From Liolophura sinensis (Eukaryota > Mollusca > Polyplacophora > Chitonida > Chitonidae), in the NCBI RefSeq assembly GCF_032854445.1, contig NC_088302.1:14937338-15001337 (forward strand): 64,000 nt of DNA. Reading direction: 5' to 3'. The position numbers and the translations under genes were made by a program. This document shows positions 1 to 12,181 of this stretch, piece after piece. The notes beneath the pieces are model-generated. The model made no database searches, was not told where the DNA came from, and worked only from the letters and a program-made list of their open reading frames with translations. Position 1 is the stretch's first letter; the number at the start of each line of letters is the position of its first letter.

Positions 1-350
1 CGTTGATGATTCACCGATTATGTGTGACATGAATACAATTATCACACTTTCGTCGCTGATTCACCGATTATGTGTGACATGAATACAATTATCACACTTT
101 CGTCGCTGATTCACGGATTATGTGCATGTGTCATGGTATCAGTTATCAAACTTTCGTCGCTGATTCACGGATTATGTGTGACATTTTTCACACTTTCGCA
201 ACCTGGGCATAATTTGGGCTCAGTCCGACTTCCTCCCAGCATGATTTTGGTCCTTACCGTATAAGTGAAATATTCTTGAGCACGGCGTAAAACACCGATC
301 GAAAAATGAAATACAATTATCACGCTGTCGTCTCTGCATCCGGTAACATG
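1..350. repeat. 50-bp tandem repeat with nested SINE fragment
   Basis: The word TCACCGATTA or TCACGGATTA recurs at 11, 61, 111 and about 165, giving units of 50, 50 and 54 bp that share ACAATTATCACACTTTCGTC. The array is interrupted at about 202-305 by a SINE 3' fragment, after which a diverged unit piece (ACAATTATCACGCTGTCGTC, about 309-330) resumes. The left end is cut by the window edge, so the total copy number is unknown. Confidence 0.75.
218..305 (+). mobile_element. SINE family 1, 3' fragment
   Basis: It carries the family's 3' block: TTCCTCCCA, ATAAGTGAAATATTCTTGAG, then CACGGCGTAAAACACC. The tRNA-like head is absent. It sits inside the 50-bp tandem array. Confidence 0.7.
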
Positions 351-1080
351 CATCAATCCAGCAAAAGATCGTTTTCCTAACAGCGAATTTGTTACATGCA
401 ACAGACTTCCTAATCACCCTTGCTTTACTGTACACATAAAAGTCTTCAGAAGCCTATACTTTCGATAGCAAATGGCACTGCGGCCCGCATACTTCCGCCA
501 GGGGAGTTTCAGCCTGTAGGCATCATTAATTATTCCTGTTAAGCGTGTGTTTTCTTGATTCGACGTAAACGCATTTTCGGACCCGATTCATTCATTGACA
601 CAACATTACACGCGAGCAATAAGCAGTGCTAAAAACAGCTGTGTGCTTTTATCGAAACGAACAGGTAGCAGAAAGTCACTGTGCTATTAGACCGTACTGG
701 CGATAGCGAAAGAGGTCGAACAGCAAATGTAGCCTATGGTGTTGTTTCGTCTCAAAATGACCCCCCGATAACCTTTAACAAGTTTGTGCACTGAGTTATT
801 TTTTGCGGCAGTACTTCTCAGTCTACTGTGAAATAAATTTATTCCATACACCGCATATTTCTCATTACAGCCACATCCCAAGTTGTTTTGTACTTCCTAT
901 ATTTCAGCATCAGTAACTAAGGTGCTGGCCGTGGAATCTGATTGGACCATGAATCATGAATATTTATGAAGGAAAGTGCAGGGCTTTGAGTTAATATTGG
1001 CTCAGTAAATCAAGGTAGATGCTGATGGACACCATTAGCTTGATTAAATATGGACGGCAAAACAGGGTACTTAGACAGAC
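320..1080. other. Non-coding stretch, nothing recognised
   Basis: Only short frames full of stops are present, with no convincing exon flanked by splice sites. I see no repeat family here that I can name. Confidence 0.5.
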
Positions 1081-1081
1081 T

Positions 1082-1250
1082 AAATTTTATTTATTTATTC
1101 ATTTATTTATTTGATATGTGTTTTACGCCTTACTCAAGAATATTTCACTTATACGACGGCGGCCAGCATTATGGTGGGAGGAAACCGAGAAGTGCCCAGG
1201 GGAAACCCACGCTCATCCGCAGGCTGCTTGCAGACCTTCCCACGGACGGG
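1082..1250 (-). mobile_element. SINE family 1, 5'-truncated copy
   Basis: The left end is an (ATTT)n tract, the reverse complement of the 3' tail. It is followed by TTTTACGCCTTACTCAAG, AATATTTCACTTATACGACG, the GGTGGGAGGAAACC block and CAGACCTTCCCAC. The tRNA-like head is missing. Confidence 0.85.
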
Positions 1251-1259
1251 ACAGACTAA

Positions 1260-1885
1260 ATATATTGCTATCATACATGCATGATCTGCCCTTGAGACAT
1301 GTATGTATAGACGTTGATTAAATGGGTTACCGACAGATTTTTCTCTCACACAAGGTGGCGCTAGTGTGACATAGGACTTGCACGTCACAAGTCTTTTGTT
1401 GTGTGACGCAAAACATGTTGCGTGCTATGGTTTCATCTGTAATGCATTCGGTCTACCCACTGCGACGTCCCGCTGTTGACACTGCAGTGGAATGTCCAGC
1501 GTCACTGAAATGACATAATACGTTCGATTTTGGACTTCTGTCGGTATCCCATTGTATACCTGTAGGCCATAAGGCCTAAAAGATCCAATATGCCGGATCT
1601 CTACTTACTTGAGCGGATGTATTCTGCTGTGAATGGTGCCCATTCGGTCCGAGCATATGCTGTTGATCTGAGTAATGTGGTTGACGATTTTCTCACACAT
1701 AATTCTGTCCATGTAAGATTTTTGGTCGTCAAGTGGTACTTTTCTTAAAATGTCCACCACACTCCAAATTTTTACTGAAAAGAAATAATGATTGAGGACA
1801 AATATACAAGTATTATTTATAATTAGTTCATGTACGCCATGTTTAAACGTTTCTGGGATCCGTAAAATGTAAGTCCTCAAAGGAA
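1260..1885. other. Non-coding stretch, nothing recognised
   Basis: A 91-codon minus frame at 1605-1880 lacks family features or usable splice context. I see no other structure. Confidence 0.45.
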
Positions 1886-1887
1886 AT

Positions 1888-2078
1888 CAGGCGTGCAGGC
1901 TCACTGAAGCATCGTGCCGAAGACACCAGACATGACACCCCACCCAGTCACATCATGCTGACACCAGGTCAGCCAGTGATGTTTCTTTGCTCTAGCCTCT
2001 TAGTGCTGAAGGCCAAGGGAGGAAGCAAAAAAATACCATCTTTAAAGTCTTGGTATTGATCGCCGATATACCGACTCT
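1888..2078 (-). mobile_element. SINE family 2, truncated copy
   Basis: It shares with the copies at 27045-27355 and 60362-60630 the body words CACCCAGTCACATCAT, GCTGACACC, TTGCTCTA and the AGTCTTGGTATTGAT-like segment. In this orientation the tRNA-like head would lie to the right and is not recognisable. Confidence 0.65.
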
Positions 2079-2519
2079 GAGCGTCGTGGTCGTTCTAAAG
2101 GAACATAAAGGACATTTTACGTTAGAAAAGTGAACTTAATAATTGCACGTATGCGATTAGCCACTACAGGTGTCAGCCATCATGGCGGCGTCTCGTTTTG
2201 GCAGAGACTGTTGCGCGTGTGTTGCACATGTTGCACGCAACTGGTAATTGTCAACATATTCCGTTTCAGAACTCCAAATTTCTTAATAAATTTCTAAATA
2301 CGCTAGTCAGAAAAAATGTCTGACGGAATATTCCCATACCAATTTATGCATTTAAAGCTTGGCGAAGATATATCTGTTATTATTTGCACCAAAGTTCTCT
2401 CTTCTGGATTTTACCTGGGAGGAAAATAGGTCTAGCTTTACTGATTGAGCCCGAGTGATATGTCGTTTCTATTTGTGCCATAGGAAAACACTTACACCAA
2501 CCTCAACTCGTCGGATCTA

Positions 2520-2875
2520 AATCGCTGTGTTTTAAACGGGCCCTCTACCTGCAAAATATCGACAGAAAAATGCCTGCGTCGACTTTAAAAACCCGACGTC
2601 GCCTTTTAAGTCTCTTGAGTTTTGCAGGTTGAGATCATGTTTAAACTTCCACGACGTCGATGTTTAAGATCCAATTAAACTGAATACCTAGTTTAAAGAT
2701 GTAAATGGCAAATCGTAAATTTTTTAAAAATAAGATGTCGTCTAAACCTCCTAATTTCGACATCGACATTTTAGCAGAGGAAAGGGCATCGTGCTTTAAA
2801 AGGAGATTTTGAGTTTTAAACGGGGCTTTAAGGTTCAAAAAATGCTTTAGGTCCGTCGAGTTTTAAGGGTTGATA
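2520..2875. repeat. Region dense in TTTAAA/TTTAAAC and GACGTCG words
   Basis: TTTAAAC-like words (GTTTTAAACGGG, TGTTTAAAC, AGTTTAAAG, GCTTTAAAAGG, CTTTAAGG, TTTTAAGGG) recur about a dozen times at irregular spacing, mixed with CGACGTCG, GACGTCGC and GACATCGACAT. It looks like a strongly decayed short-period repeat. There is no open frame and I recognise no family. Confidence 0.4.
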
Positions 2876-2879
2876 CAAG

Positions 2880-3594
2880 TGCTTTTTCATGCCACGAACA
2901 GATCAGCATACAAAGAACACCTGTTAAAAGGAGCGGAGTACACAGAAGCAGTCCCGATCACCACTTCATGGCAAGAAATGGTTCTGCCCACTTTGGCCTT
3001 GAGTTTTTAACCTCTGCATGTCAGGAACGAGGATCAATTCTCGTGTAGAATCTTTTGAGATAAATTCCCCGATATTTGCTTTCGACATCGCTAATTGGTG
3101 GCATTATGGGTAGCTCATCTTGACCATGAGCTACAGCAAAGTCGGAACGTGCCATTGAGAGTCTCGTTAGGGACGTGATTATCGTGTGAAAGGACAGAGT
3201 GATTTGACACATCAGAGGGAACCTGATCTAATGCAAAGGTTTGGTTTGGAAATCGTACCAAAGAATTGTGTGTCGTTAATTACACCCACAAGTAATTGTG
3301 ACCACCTTAAATTGCCAATTATATTTGGAGGTGAGTAATTAGCATAGCGGCAACATCAAAGGGTTTTTTTCTGGAAAACGATCTGGTAAGGGTAAACAGT
3401 TCAGTATTGATTGAAGTTCGATGACTTATGTAAGAAAATTGCCAGGAATTATCATTGCAACGATTATGCAACGCTAAATGCCGAGATAATTACAAACCTG
3501 TGTTGAATATTAATCCTCGTTTCTGACATGCTCTATCCAATTATAACGATTTTAAAGGATTTACCAGAGGCTGTTCACAAAAATGCAGATAAAT
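2880..3594. other. Probable 3' flank of the minus-strand exon
   Basis: This lies downstream of the minus-strand stop at 3595 and may include its 3' UTR. I saw no clear AATAAA on the minus strand. Nothing else is recognised. Confidence 0.35.
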
Positions 3595-4244
3595 TTAGTT
3601 TTTACATTCACCTTTAATGTTCTCCTTTGGCGGAAATTTTAAGTCGCATAAATCTCGTTGCTCAATTTGGAGAATCATAAAGACAATTTCCGCTTTAATG
3701 GCTCTGTAAATCTCCAGTCTATCTTCCAGCGACGGCAGACTTATCTTGCTGGTCAGGGTAGCAATTTGGTCAATCTTGCTGAGCTCTTCGGTCACGTGGA
3801 CAAGGACTTCGTGTTGTTTGGATAAGGCTTGTTGAAAGGCAAATCCAAAAGAGGTGGCGTAGACAAGACCGGCGGGGCTGAGAAAACAAGCAATGGCGTC
3901 GTTGATGTCCGGGAATAAGGAGGTGGGCCACAACGCCTGAACCAGAGGCTCGTACAGGTATATTGTGATGGGACATAGGGCTAAAGAGATTAGCGCCGGT
4001 GCAGCAATCCGCAACAGTTCCTTGGGCTTGTTGTAAAACGTCCTCAGACTTGCCAGAATCTCGATGTCGGTAGCTGTCATAAATGGCGGCTGTTCCGGAA
4101 GTTCTTTGGTGTTGTCTTGCGTAATCAAGGCAGGCCGTACCTTGAATACCGACCTCATCTTGGCTTTGGTTAGACCCGAGACCCAGACTCGACGGTACGA
4201 CTTCTTGCAGGGCTGGTATCGAGCAATCACCAGCCATAGCAACG
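3595..4244 (-). CDS. Terminal exon of an unrecognised membrane protein
   Basis: This is a 216-codon open frame without a usable ATG at its 5' end. A good acceptor (TTGTCTTTTCACAG) precedes base 4244, so it is read as the last coding exon of a longer gene, ending in TAA at 3595-3597. The frame starts with two bases of a split codon. It has two hydrophobic stretches, around exon residues 79-102 (LLRIAAPALISLALCPITIY and following) and 117-138 (ACFLSPAGLVYATSFGFAF). A helical, charged tail follows (HEVLVHVTEELSKIDQ). The pattern of two membrane helices followed by a Glu-containing helix loosely recalls the DUF4239/bestrophin-like families, but I do not recognise it firmly. Upstream exons must lie above 4260 and were not found. 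Codon use and length make chance unlikely. Confidence 0.6.
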
Positions 4245-4261
4245 CTGTGAAAAGACAACAG

Positions 4262-5440
4262 GAATCAGTTGTTATTCTTATATATTTCTATGATTTTGTT
4301 AAAGCAAGGCAAGGATTCTAGAAAAGTTTTAGATCTGGATTTAGTGGTTTACCTTTTAATTACAAGTTTGTTCCAGAAGCTTTGGCCGTTTAGAAAGTTT
4401 CAGAAAATGCATATTTAACTGTAGTATTTAGTCCCAGAAATTAGGGGAAAGGGTGAACAATGGCAAAATAATTGTAGAATGATCAAGTCCCCAAGAAACA
4501 GTAAATTAGTATTAAATCATACAGGATTCAATTTGTACCATACAATAAAGACAAATATTTGTCCAAACTTGTGTGGATGTGTTTGCATGGCTCACGACCC
4601 CAAATCTGGTACAAACTTAATGTCCAAAATTTATTTATATTTCATTCATATATATAACGCAGTACTAAAGTATATTTTGTATATACTATACAGCAGACAC
4701 ACGTGGGTGGAGGAGTGCCCTGAGCAAGAGAAACCTCTTGTAAATAACCGACAAACTTTCTTGACGCTGATTTTTACTCGCATGTAGAGCTAGCTCAATG
4801 CATGTTGTACTAGTGGACGACATCTTCAAAGAATTTCAAGCCCGCCCCCGTAAGAGGCCCTACAAGTGGTGGCAACCCCTTATTGCCAGCAGTGAGAACC
4901 GTGGAGATATCGAAATCTCGAGAGCTATTATAACGAAATACATACTCTCAAAAAACTAATCCGTTAAATTTAAAAGAAAGTCTCTTGTCCAAATGATGCT
5001 AGAATGTTTTCTGTGATTGTAACAAATTATTCTGCTAAATATAACACAGATACTTTATCAGTTCATCGTAAAGATTGTATTAGACTAACAGGATAATATG
5101 TTGAATATGACGCAGTATTATCTTATACTAGCAGAATGCATTATAGCACCACTCAGACAACACACTTAATGTTAAAATTAACAGGATATTTTTTTGAGCG
5201 TTGTAGTTCCGAGAATATTGATTCAGGTTTTATAGCACCGATAGCTGGAATGCCATACAATGGTACAATAGGGAATTGCATAAATTAGACCATATACACG
5301 TGTTTGTTGCCATGACGGTCTCAAAGGATGTATTGTTTAAGCTCATAGGGATTACTGTATTGTCAAGTATTACTGACATAATTGCGTCATGATGCTATGA
5401 CAAAGGACAACAGAGAACAACGAGCAACGCGCTCTTTACA
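4262..5440. other. AT-rich non-coding stretch
   Basis: This is probably intron of the minus-strand gene ending at 3595. Short frames here (for example 4479-4787) have no splice context or family signal. Confidence 0.4.
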
Positions 5441-5449
5441 CATCTGGGA

Positions 5450-5640
5450 AAGAGGTCCTACCGAATATATGGTAAATGTTTATATTCTGACTTTGATACG
5501 AAGTGGTATATGCAGATGGAAAAGAACTCATACTGGCCAAAAAGATATGACCTATTATTTGGTAAATGTATAGGCATGTATTCTCAATTTGATACAAAGT
5601 GGTACGTGCAGATGGGAAAGAGCTCATACTGACCAAAAAA
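5450..5640. repeat. Two-copy tandem duplication, period about 97 bp
   Basis: TTTGATACGAAGTGGTATAT at about 5492 is repeated as TTTGATACAAAGTGGTACGT at about 5589. Each is followed by GCAGATGG, AAAGA and CTCATACTG, and each is preceded by TGGTAAATGT. The small open frames here arise from the duplication. Confidence 0.65.
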
Positions 5641-8340
5641 ACAACAACTCCGTATTAACATATTTCTTTCTTTCGGACTTTTGGCAACCTAGCAGTACTT
5701 TAGATTAAAAGAGCAACAAACTATTCCAACATAATCCTCAAATTATCGCTGTTGTTTACATTGACTAAAATATTAAACTTGACATATCGTCCAAAGAACA
5801 GATACCGTCGCTGTGTAAACTACGGATGCACCATTTTCATTTGTTGCTGTACCATAGCCTTGCAGAAAGAAGCAATATTAATGTGTTCTCTGTGATACAG
5901 AGGCATAACACGGCGTGCGTAAATGACAAGCCGTCAGAAACTACATACAACTGCTCATTTAAAAGATAACAGCTAACCACTATAGGCCATGGTGGCCTCT
6001 GTTCACATATTAATGGAAATTCGGCATGGTTATTCCAGTTTTGATACAAAACCATACAAAATTACGTATATAGCCATGTATATCGAGTATGTAAAACTAA
6101 GGACATGATGAATGTCCACTAAAAACTATAACAGACTGAGGCCTTTTATCCCATGAACCAAAAAGGGAGTGGCCGTACATTGGCAGATTCTGAAGAATGC
6201 ATGACTATTGGTTTGAAAAGATTGCATAGATGACTGCACTTGCACTGACGTCTAGACGTGCTGTATGATTACTGTGAAGTCATGATTTATACATATTGGT
6301 GAAGTTCATCTTGCTTTGATATAGATCTCTACAACAATATGGCCTGAAGAAAATCTACATTTGCAACTAGCAGAATCGATCGTCTGAATGGTTTGATGAA
6401 TAGAAAAAGTGCAGACTCTTATGTTGGCAATCAATGACGATTAAACCATCATTATGACTGTAACATTGAACAATCGACTGTCCATTTTGAAAGAGGATAG
6501 CATAAAGAAAAAACACGCGTAAAGTTCAATGACATGTTAATGGCCGAGAAATACATTAGGGCCTCAAAGAGTTCAGCTATGCCTAGTGGAATTGGGGTAA
6601 GTCGGATATGATGTAGTATTGAGAAAGCACTTCACCCGCCATCTTCAATCGCGGCAAAGGATACGGTGAAATTTGACCAAAGTTTACACTGCAGTACTGA
6701 GTGTGCCACTTTCTGTACATCTGACACACCGCTCTAATCCCACTGTTTGATTATTCGTCGATAGCTTTTACCGAAGTGTCCGTTTGCAACAGAGAAACGG
6801 TTCGATATCTCATGTATCGCTGCATGACCGGCTACTCTAGAATATTAAACACGGTTATATTATTGGTATCCCCAATTTAGATTATTGAAACAACCGAAAA
6901 TGCTGAATGTACCCAAGTGAGAGTTAGGTGAGGCTGAGTCTTTGATTAGCGTGCGACAAATAAAAAACGCCTTACATCTTTAGCACGATTGTTGTAATCT
7001 AGGTCGAAGTTGCAACGGCATGGACCAAAACCTGCCAACGACAAACACTATAGCTCTCCATTAGGCAATCTCCAATGAACCTGATTGACCCGTGAACCAT
7101 GAAGGTTTCGGGCTCGAAGCCAGCTTGTGTTGGTTTATCTGAAGGTTTGGTCAGGAGGTACAATTGCACTACGTAGGGCGGTAATTTTTTCGGGATCTGC
7201 CGATTTCTTCCATCCACTATTTATGAGAACCTCAATTAAGATAAGCCTCCCCTACCTGTAGGATATAAACCACCGATCCTTGGCAAGTTTTTGATGAGCT
7301 TACCCACGTCTATGTGGTATATCGACATGAATGTTATACTGGCAGAAGTCAGGTAGGCTTTTACGAAGATAAAACTCACCAAATTGGCTGGCTAAAAGAA
7401 TTAGACTATAGTGGTATTGGACGGATCTGTAACTATCGGGTGGAAAACGATGCCATTGTTAGATTTTTAGGATGTGCATCCATGATGTGAAGATGAATGT
7501 GCTGTAACATAGTGGATGAAATGAATTTTCTCCGAAGAGAGCAAACCCTGTAATGCTGAACCTAATTTCGGTAAATTTTGGAGCAATGCAGTGTTTTGTG
7601 TTCGGCAATGTTTGTCTCCCGGAGAAAGAAGTCGGTCCGAATGTAGCGCCTAACCGTATCTCTCGAAATGCGATTTCTTACCAAGCAGCTATAGTGAGAA
7701 CAGACAACACTGAAAATTTTTTGTAGAGAAACATAATTTGACCGGTATTTTATAAACTATCGGTAAGTATTGTGCTGGTTTACATGCCCAAATAGAAGAA
7801 AACCTTACAGAGATGCTTAAACAAACCGCGACAGTACACTCTAAAAATGGATCTACGTCGGTAAATCGGTGACAATTTTCACCACCTCAGAAATACTCTC
7901 ATAATACTCCGCTTTGCTTTCAGGCTCCCAAAACAGTGAAATATGTTCCGTGGCATGCACGTGCAGTGGGCGTGAGGTACATTAGTAAGCACACCCAAAT
8001 GTCTTACATTTGCTCAAGATCACAGGCAATGTGTAAGACCTATAGTGTTTGCTTATGTGTATTTGTATTTGTGTCATAACATTTACCATTTGCCTCTTCG
8101 CCATGATGTCTTTTTGCAGTATTGTCGATCATTCGTATATTTGCAATGATTCGCATAATTATGGTATTTACTTATGGTGAAAAGCAAATATTTGTCACGT
8201 CGTTTTGCACCATGTAAGCCATTTGTTTTATTTTGGTTCCAATCTAGTACACTTGCAGGATGTACTCAAGAGCTAGTACAGGTGGGCCAAGACATGCAAG
8301 TTTCAGATGTTTCTTCAATCATTGCACATCCAGGACAATA
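5641..8340. other. Intergenic or intronic stretch, no gene seen
   Basis: No exon could be supported on either strand. A weak, diverged repeat remnant with a tRNA B-box-like word (GGGCTCGAAGCC) lies around 7088-7235. Confidence 0.4.
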
Positions 8341-8341
8341 C

Positions 8342-8521
8342 GTCTAAACAAGCGTAATTTGACTGTGGTATTTTTTTTATCTCATTAATTCAATCCATTA
8401 CAATTAAATCTAGGCGTGCCTTTTTATGTGCCCCTAAACGAGCGTAATTTGACTATAGTATTTTTTTTATCTCATTGCTTTAGTTAGTTACAATTGAATC
8501 TAAGGGCTGTTTTTTAAGTGT
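8342..8521. repeat. 90-bp tandem duplication
   Basis: Units start at 8345 and 8435 (TAAACAAGCGTAATTTGACT and TAAACGAGCGTAATTTGACT). They share TATTTTTTTTATCTCATT and TTACAATTRAATCTA. Two copies only. Confidence 0.8.
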
Positions 8522-10689
8522 AATTCATTAATCAATATACCATTGCGATAGTTTTAAAACGCATGCTGAAGTAGTCTCATTAGCAAACTATGAGATTGAT
8601 GCATCATTTGATGGGCTGTTCTGTTGAAAAATTATTTTCTGATTGGATGACTCACTGATTGATTTATCAAAACCTGCTGCTATCTCATGATGTTATAACC
8701 CAGTAACATATATACATAAACTGGCATGGAATCTAAAACAAGCATCCAGTGTTACATGAAATAAATTGGGAGTTTAATTGCGTGTTGATTTTTATTTTAC
8801 TGTCACCTTATCGGTTCCTTATTACGGATGAATAGTGAGCATTACGTCGAATGGTTTGGAATGGACTTCAAGAGCTGTCATATATAACCTTGGAGAATAG
8901 CTGACGGCTTCGAAAACCATGTATAGAAAATGTTCTCATATCTGCAGAGTTTGCATAGTCTATTGTCCATATGGGCAACAAAAACGTTTTTGAAGAGCAC
9001 GATCGAAATAACTCCGAAAAATGATGTAATGTACATAACTAATTCGGCTTAATTCAAACCATTATCAAGACATAAGACAGGTAATGTTACTAAGGACTGT
9101 AATACACATTGAGGCGTATTAACCATCAGCCATGTTACACAAAAGAACCGCAAAAAGCAAGAAATACACATACAAATAAGAAGTGGATTGGGCGGGGGGG
9201 GGGGGGTGATAAAGCAATGTGAAGAGAAACATTAGCTGAATACATATATTTGTTTCCCAGTATACACATAGTCCACAGCACATTCTAGTTTCTTTGATTT
9301 TATTGACATGGTTTCGAGCCTACACAATACAGTGACTTGCTTTTTCAATGATTGTTCTGTTCCAAAATAAAGTTTGTATTATAGATCTGGTGAATAGGTT
9401 TGGGTAAGCTTGGGATTGTCATCAAGTAGTTAAAAGGTTCGCAGTGGTGGGTTTAAATAGGAATGCAAAAAAGCTCGTCGTAGTATGTGAAGTAATACGA
9501 AAACCCCGAAAGCCGTGCAATTTTGCCTTTTTCACGTTTTGTCAATGTAATAATCGGGTGATTTCTGAAGGTGGTATTGACACTGGGAAAATCGATTGAA
9601 ATAAACGCATTTTAACCAGAATGACAATGTAGTGTGCCATAAAAAAGACTTGACATGATGGTGTTGACAAAGCCCAGGTAGAAGCACGTAAAAAACAGAA
9701 ACTGGTGTGACCCGACACTGTAAAGCTATGATATCGATTACAGGTTATTCCTTTATGATTAATAATTACAATTTGATGTTACCCGTCGCGTCCTGTCGCC
9801 TCTTTTGATTATCTGTTATTATGATCGATGTAATGTAAACCCTAAAAAAAGAACTTACATAATACACCACATAAGCGATAATATTCAGTTTTAGACAAAT
9901 CCAAATTCTTTACATAACTGCCAGCCTATGACCACTGAAAGCTGCCTTTATAGCTTTGCCCTCAGTTCACGAATATTAATTTTCCAGACCAGGTTGAACT
10001 TATATGTCCAGTTAATTAACTGAATTATTGATTTATTAAGTAATCACTGAGTTCAAGTTTAAGAGTTTTCAAGAGTTTGAAGTATTAATGGTCTAAACTG
10101 ATTGTGTTTTTGTACGCTAACGTCATGGAGTTCCGTTTTGTTGCACAGATTAATATTTTCATAAAATCGGTGTAAGGCAGAAATCAAAACTGTTTAAATA
10201 TCTTTAATATAACGTCATACAACGAGTTCAGTTTGCGGAGTTAACGAGTCTATAATGTCCTGTGTGTCTCACTGTGAGTTAGTTACGACACAAAGGGTAC
10301 AACTGTAAAGACTTACGTCACTGACATTTTCTGCTTTTTTAAGGAAACCGGATATTCTCTCATACTCCCAGGCGCAAGAAAAAGCAAAAACTATAATTGT
10401 ATCCAGTCTGACTTTCCAAAACTACTTCCGCTACGAATCCGATTAATGACACATCATCTCGAGTATTAGACCCGTTAAAATAGTAAAACTCCAACAGCTG
10501 ACTTATAATTTGTACTATAAAGTAAAATTTGAAGGAAATTTCACATAGAAATGAACACTAGGAGAAAGGTTGAAAACTGTTCCTGTGAATACGTTGGCTA
10601 ACTTATTTCAGGTTTTTCACTGAAGTAACAGCAGTCAATGGCTACATTATAAAGTGTTCACTTTGCGCCATATTGCTCAAAGTATACAT
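8522..10689. other. AT-rich non-coding stretch
   Basis: No exon was recognised. A homopolymer G tract lies at about 9191-9207 and is a likely sequencing or assembly weak point. Confidence 0.4.
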
Positions 10690-11740
10690 GAACGATACAA
10701 ACCATAGACAGACACATGGAATTAACTTGACCTTGGGGTCTTTTATACAGGGGAAAGAGGTCCTCAGATGGTCTGTACATGAATCAAACTGAGTCAATAT
10801 GTTAAGTAATCGTAATAAAGATTTACTAACAGTTAATAAAATAGTTGTGACCTGTGGGTTTGCTTTGGGGAGTTGGATAATACGCGCACATGATATAAAT
10901 GGTAGTCAGAAGGAATTTACCTGACCTTGAGATTAACTCTTCAACAGACGATCAACAGATGTTTGATATGAAATAAACCGAGTCGGTATATAGGGGAATC
11001 GTGATAAATATTTATTATTTATACATCAGTGAAATCCCAGTATTTCCTTCATTGATAAAAATGATATCTTCACTAGTTGGATATCACTTTTGTTATTACA
11101 TTTTGCTATTACACTGCTGGAGACTTTGACCCGTGCACTTCCGCGCAATATATAGTTCGTCACAAAAGAGGTAGAAATTCTTCATGTGCTTAATTTACGT
11201 AAACACCTATATTACATAAGCATTAAGCGCCATTATAGAATGTATAATCACTTACAGACAGCGTTTAAAACTGTAAAAAGGTTTTTTGAGCGATATTGCA
11301 GCGCGCATGAACAGAATCAGAAATACGACGAAGATGGCACAGAGCTTATTTTTTCACGGATGCAACAGATAAACTGACACGCATTTATATACATGTAGAG
11401 AAAATATCAGGATATGAAAAATAAATAGAATATTGCACAGTGAAAGTTGAATACCATAAATATTGTTCTCTTGAAAGGTAGAAATAATAAGCCACGAAAC
11501 GCGAATCATTTCCACCTCTCACTCGAACAATATTTATGGTATTCAACCTTCACTGTGCAATATCCTCTATTTACTAACTGTTATTGAAACAGTTGTGAAC
11601 TGTGGGTTAGCTTTGGAATGTTGGATACTACAAGCAAATGGTATATGTCGTAGTCAGAAGGAATTTAGCTGACCTTGAGATTAACTGTTCAATAGACTGT
11701 CAACAGATGTTCTGTATGGAACAAACCTGGTTAGTGCTGG
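10690..11740. repeat. Three diverged direct-repeat units around a foldback
   Basis: Three units of about 140-165 bp share GAATT(A/T)A(C/G)(T/C)TGACCTTG, a CAACAGATG-like segment and, for the last two, TAGTTGTGACCTGTGGGTT-like starts. The units lie at about 10690-10827, 10828-10990 and 11576-11740. The first two are adjacent; the third follows a 48-bp-arm inverted repeat. Confidence 0.65.
11419..11575. repeat. Foldback (inverted) repeat with arms of about 48 bp
   Basis: The left arm ends in TTGAATACCATAAATATTGTTC at 11468. The right arm starts with its complement at 11525 and continues through CACTGTGCAATATCC. The arms differ at only a few positions and enclose about 56 bp. This is typical of a foldback or MITE-like element. 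Confidence 0.85.
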
Positions 11741-11973
11741 AGAACTGTAGTAAGGCTTTCCTGAACGGCTAATTAGTGCTGTAGATATTGTTCATACGTT
11801 CACATGTTTGTAGGGTTACAATATACTATATCGAGATGCAATCAATAAGGTGTCTAACGGTAAATCGGTGAACGACACTTTGGGCTGAACCAACGAGGTA
11901 AGAGAACACACAAATACCATTAATAACAATACAACTAGTGTATCGCCATGAGAGCAAAATGTCAAGGGTCAAA

Positions 11974-11979
11974 TTTATT
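11974..11979 (-). promoter_or_regulatory. Candidate polyadenylation signal AATAAA
   Basis: TTTATT on the plus strand reads AATAAA on the minus strand, about 200 bases past the stop of the candidate last exon at 12182. It supports that exon being terminal. Confidence 0.4.
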
Positions 11980-12181
11980 GGCGTCAAACATATTATACAC
12001 AATCCTGACGTAACTGATTGCTACTTGAGCCACAACATCTGCTCGACTGGAAGGGGTTTTTAGTTTCAGATTTTAGCACCATCTGTCAAACAGGTGTAAA
12101 CCAGCAATATCTGCATTCGTTCTTTGCGAACAAAACTGTTTCCACACGACAGTTTTCACACTGAAACCCTGACATTGAGGC

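Noticed and set aside
3770-4258. 162-codon minus frame overlapping the membrane-protein exon
   Set aside because: Out of frame with the exon, of low-quality composition and without a splice-supported start.
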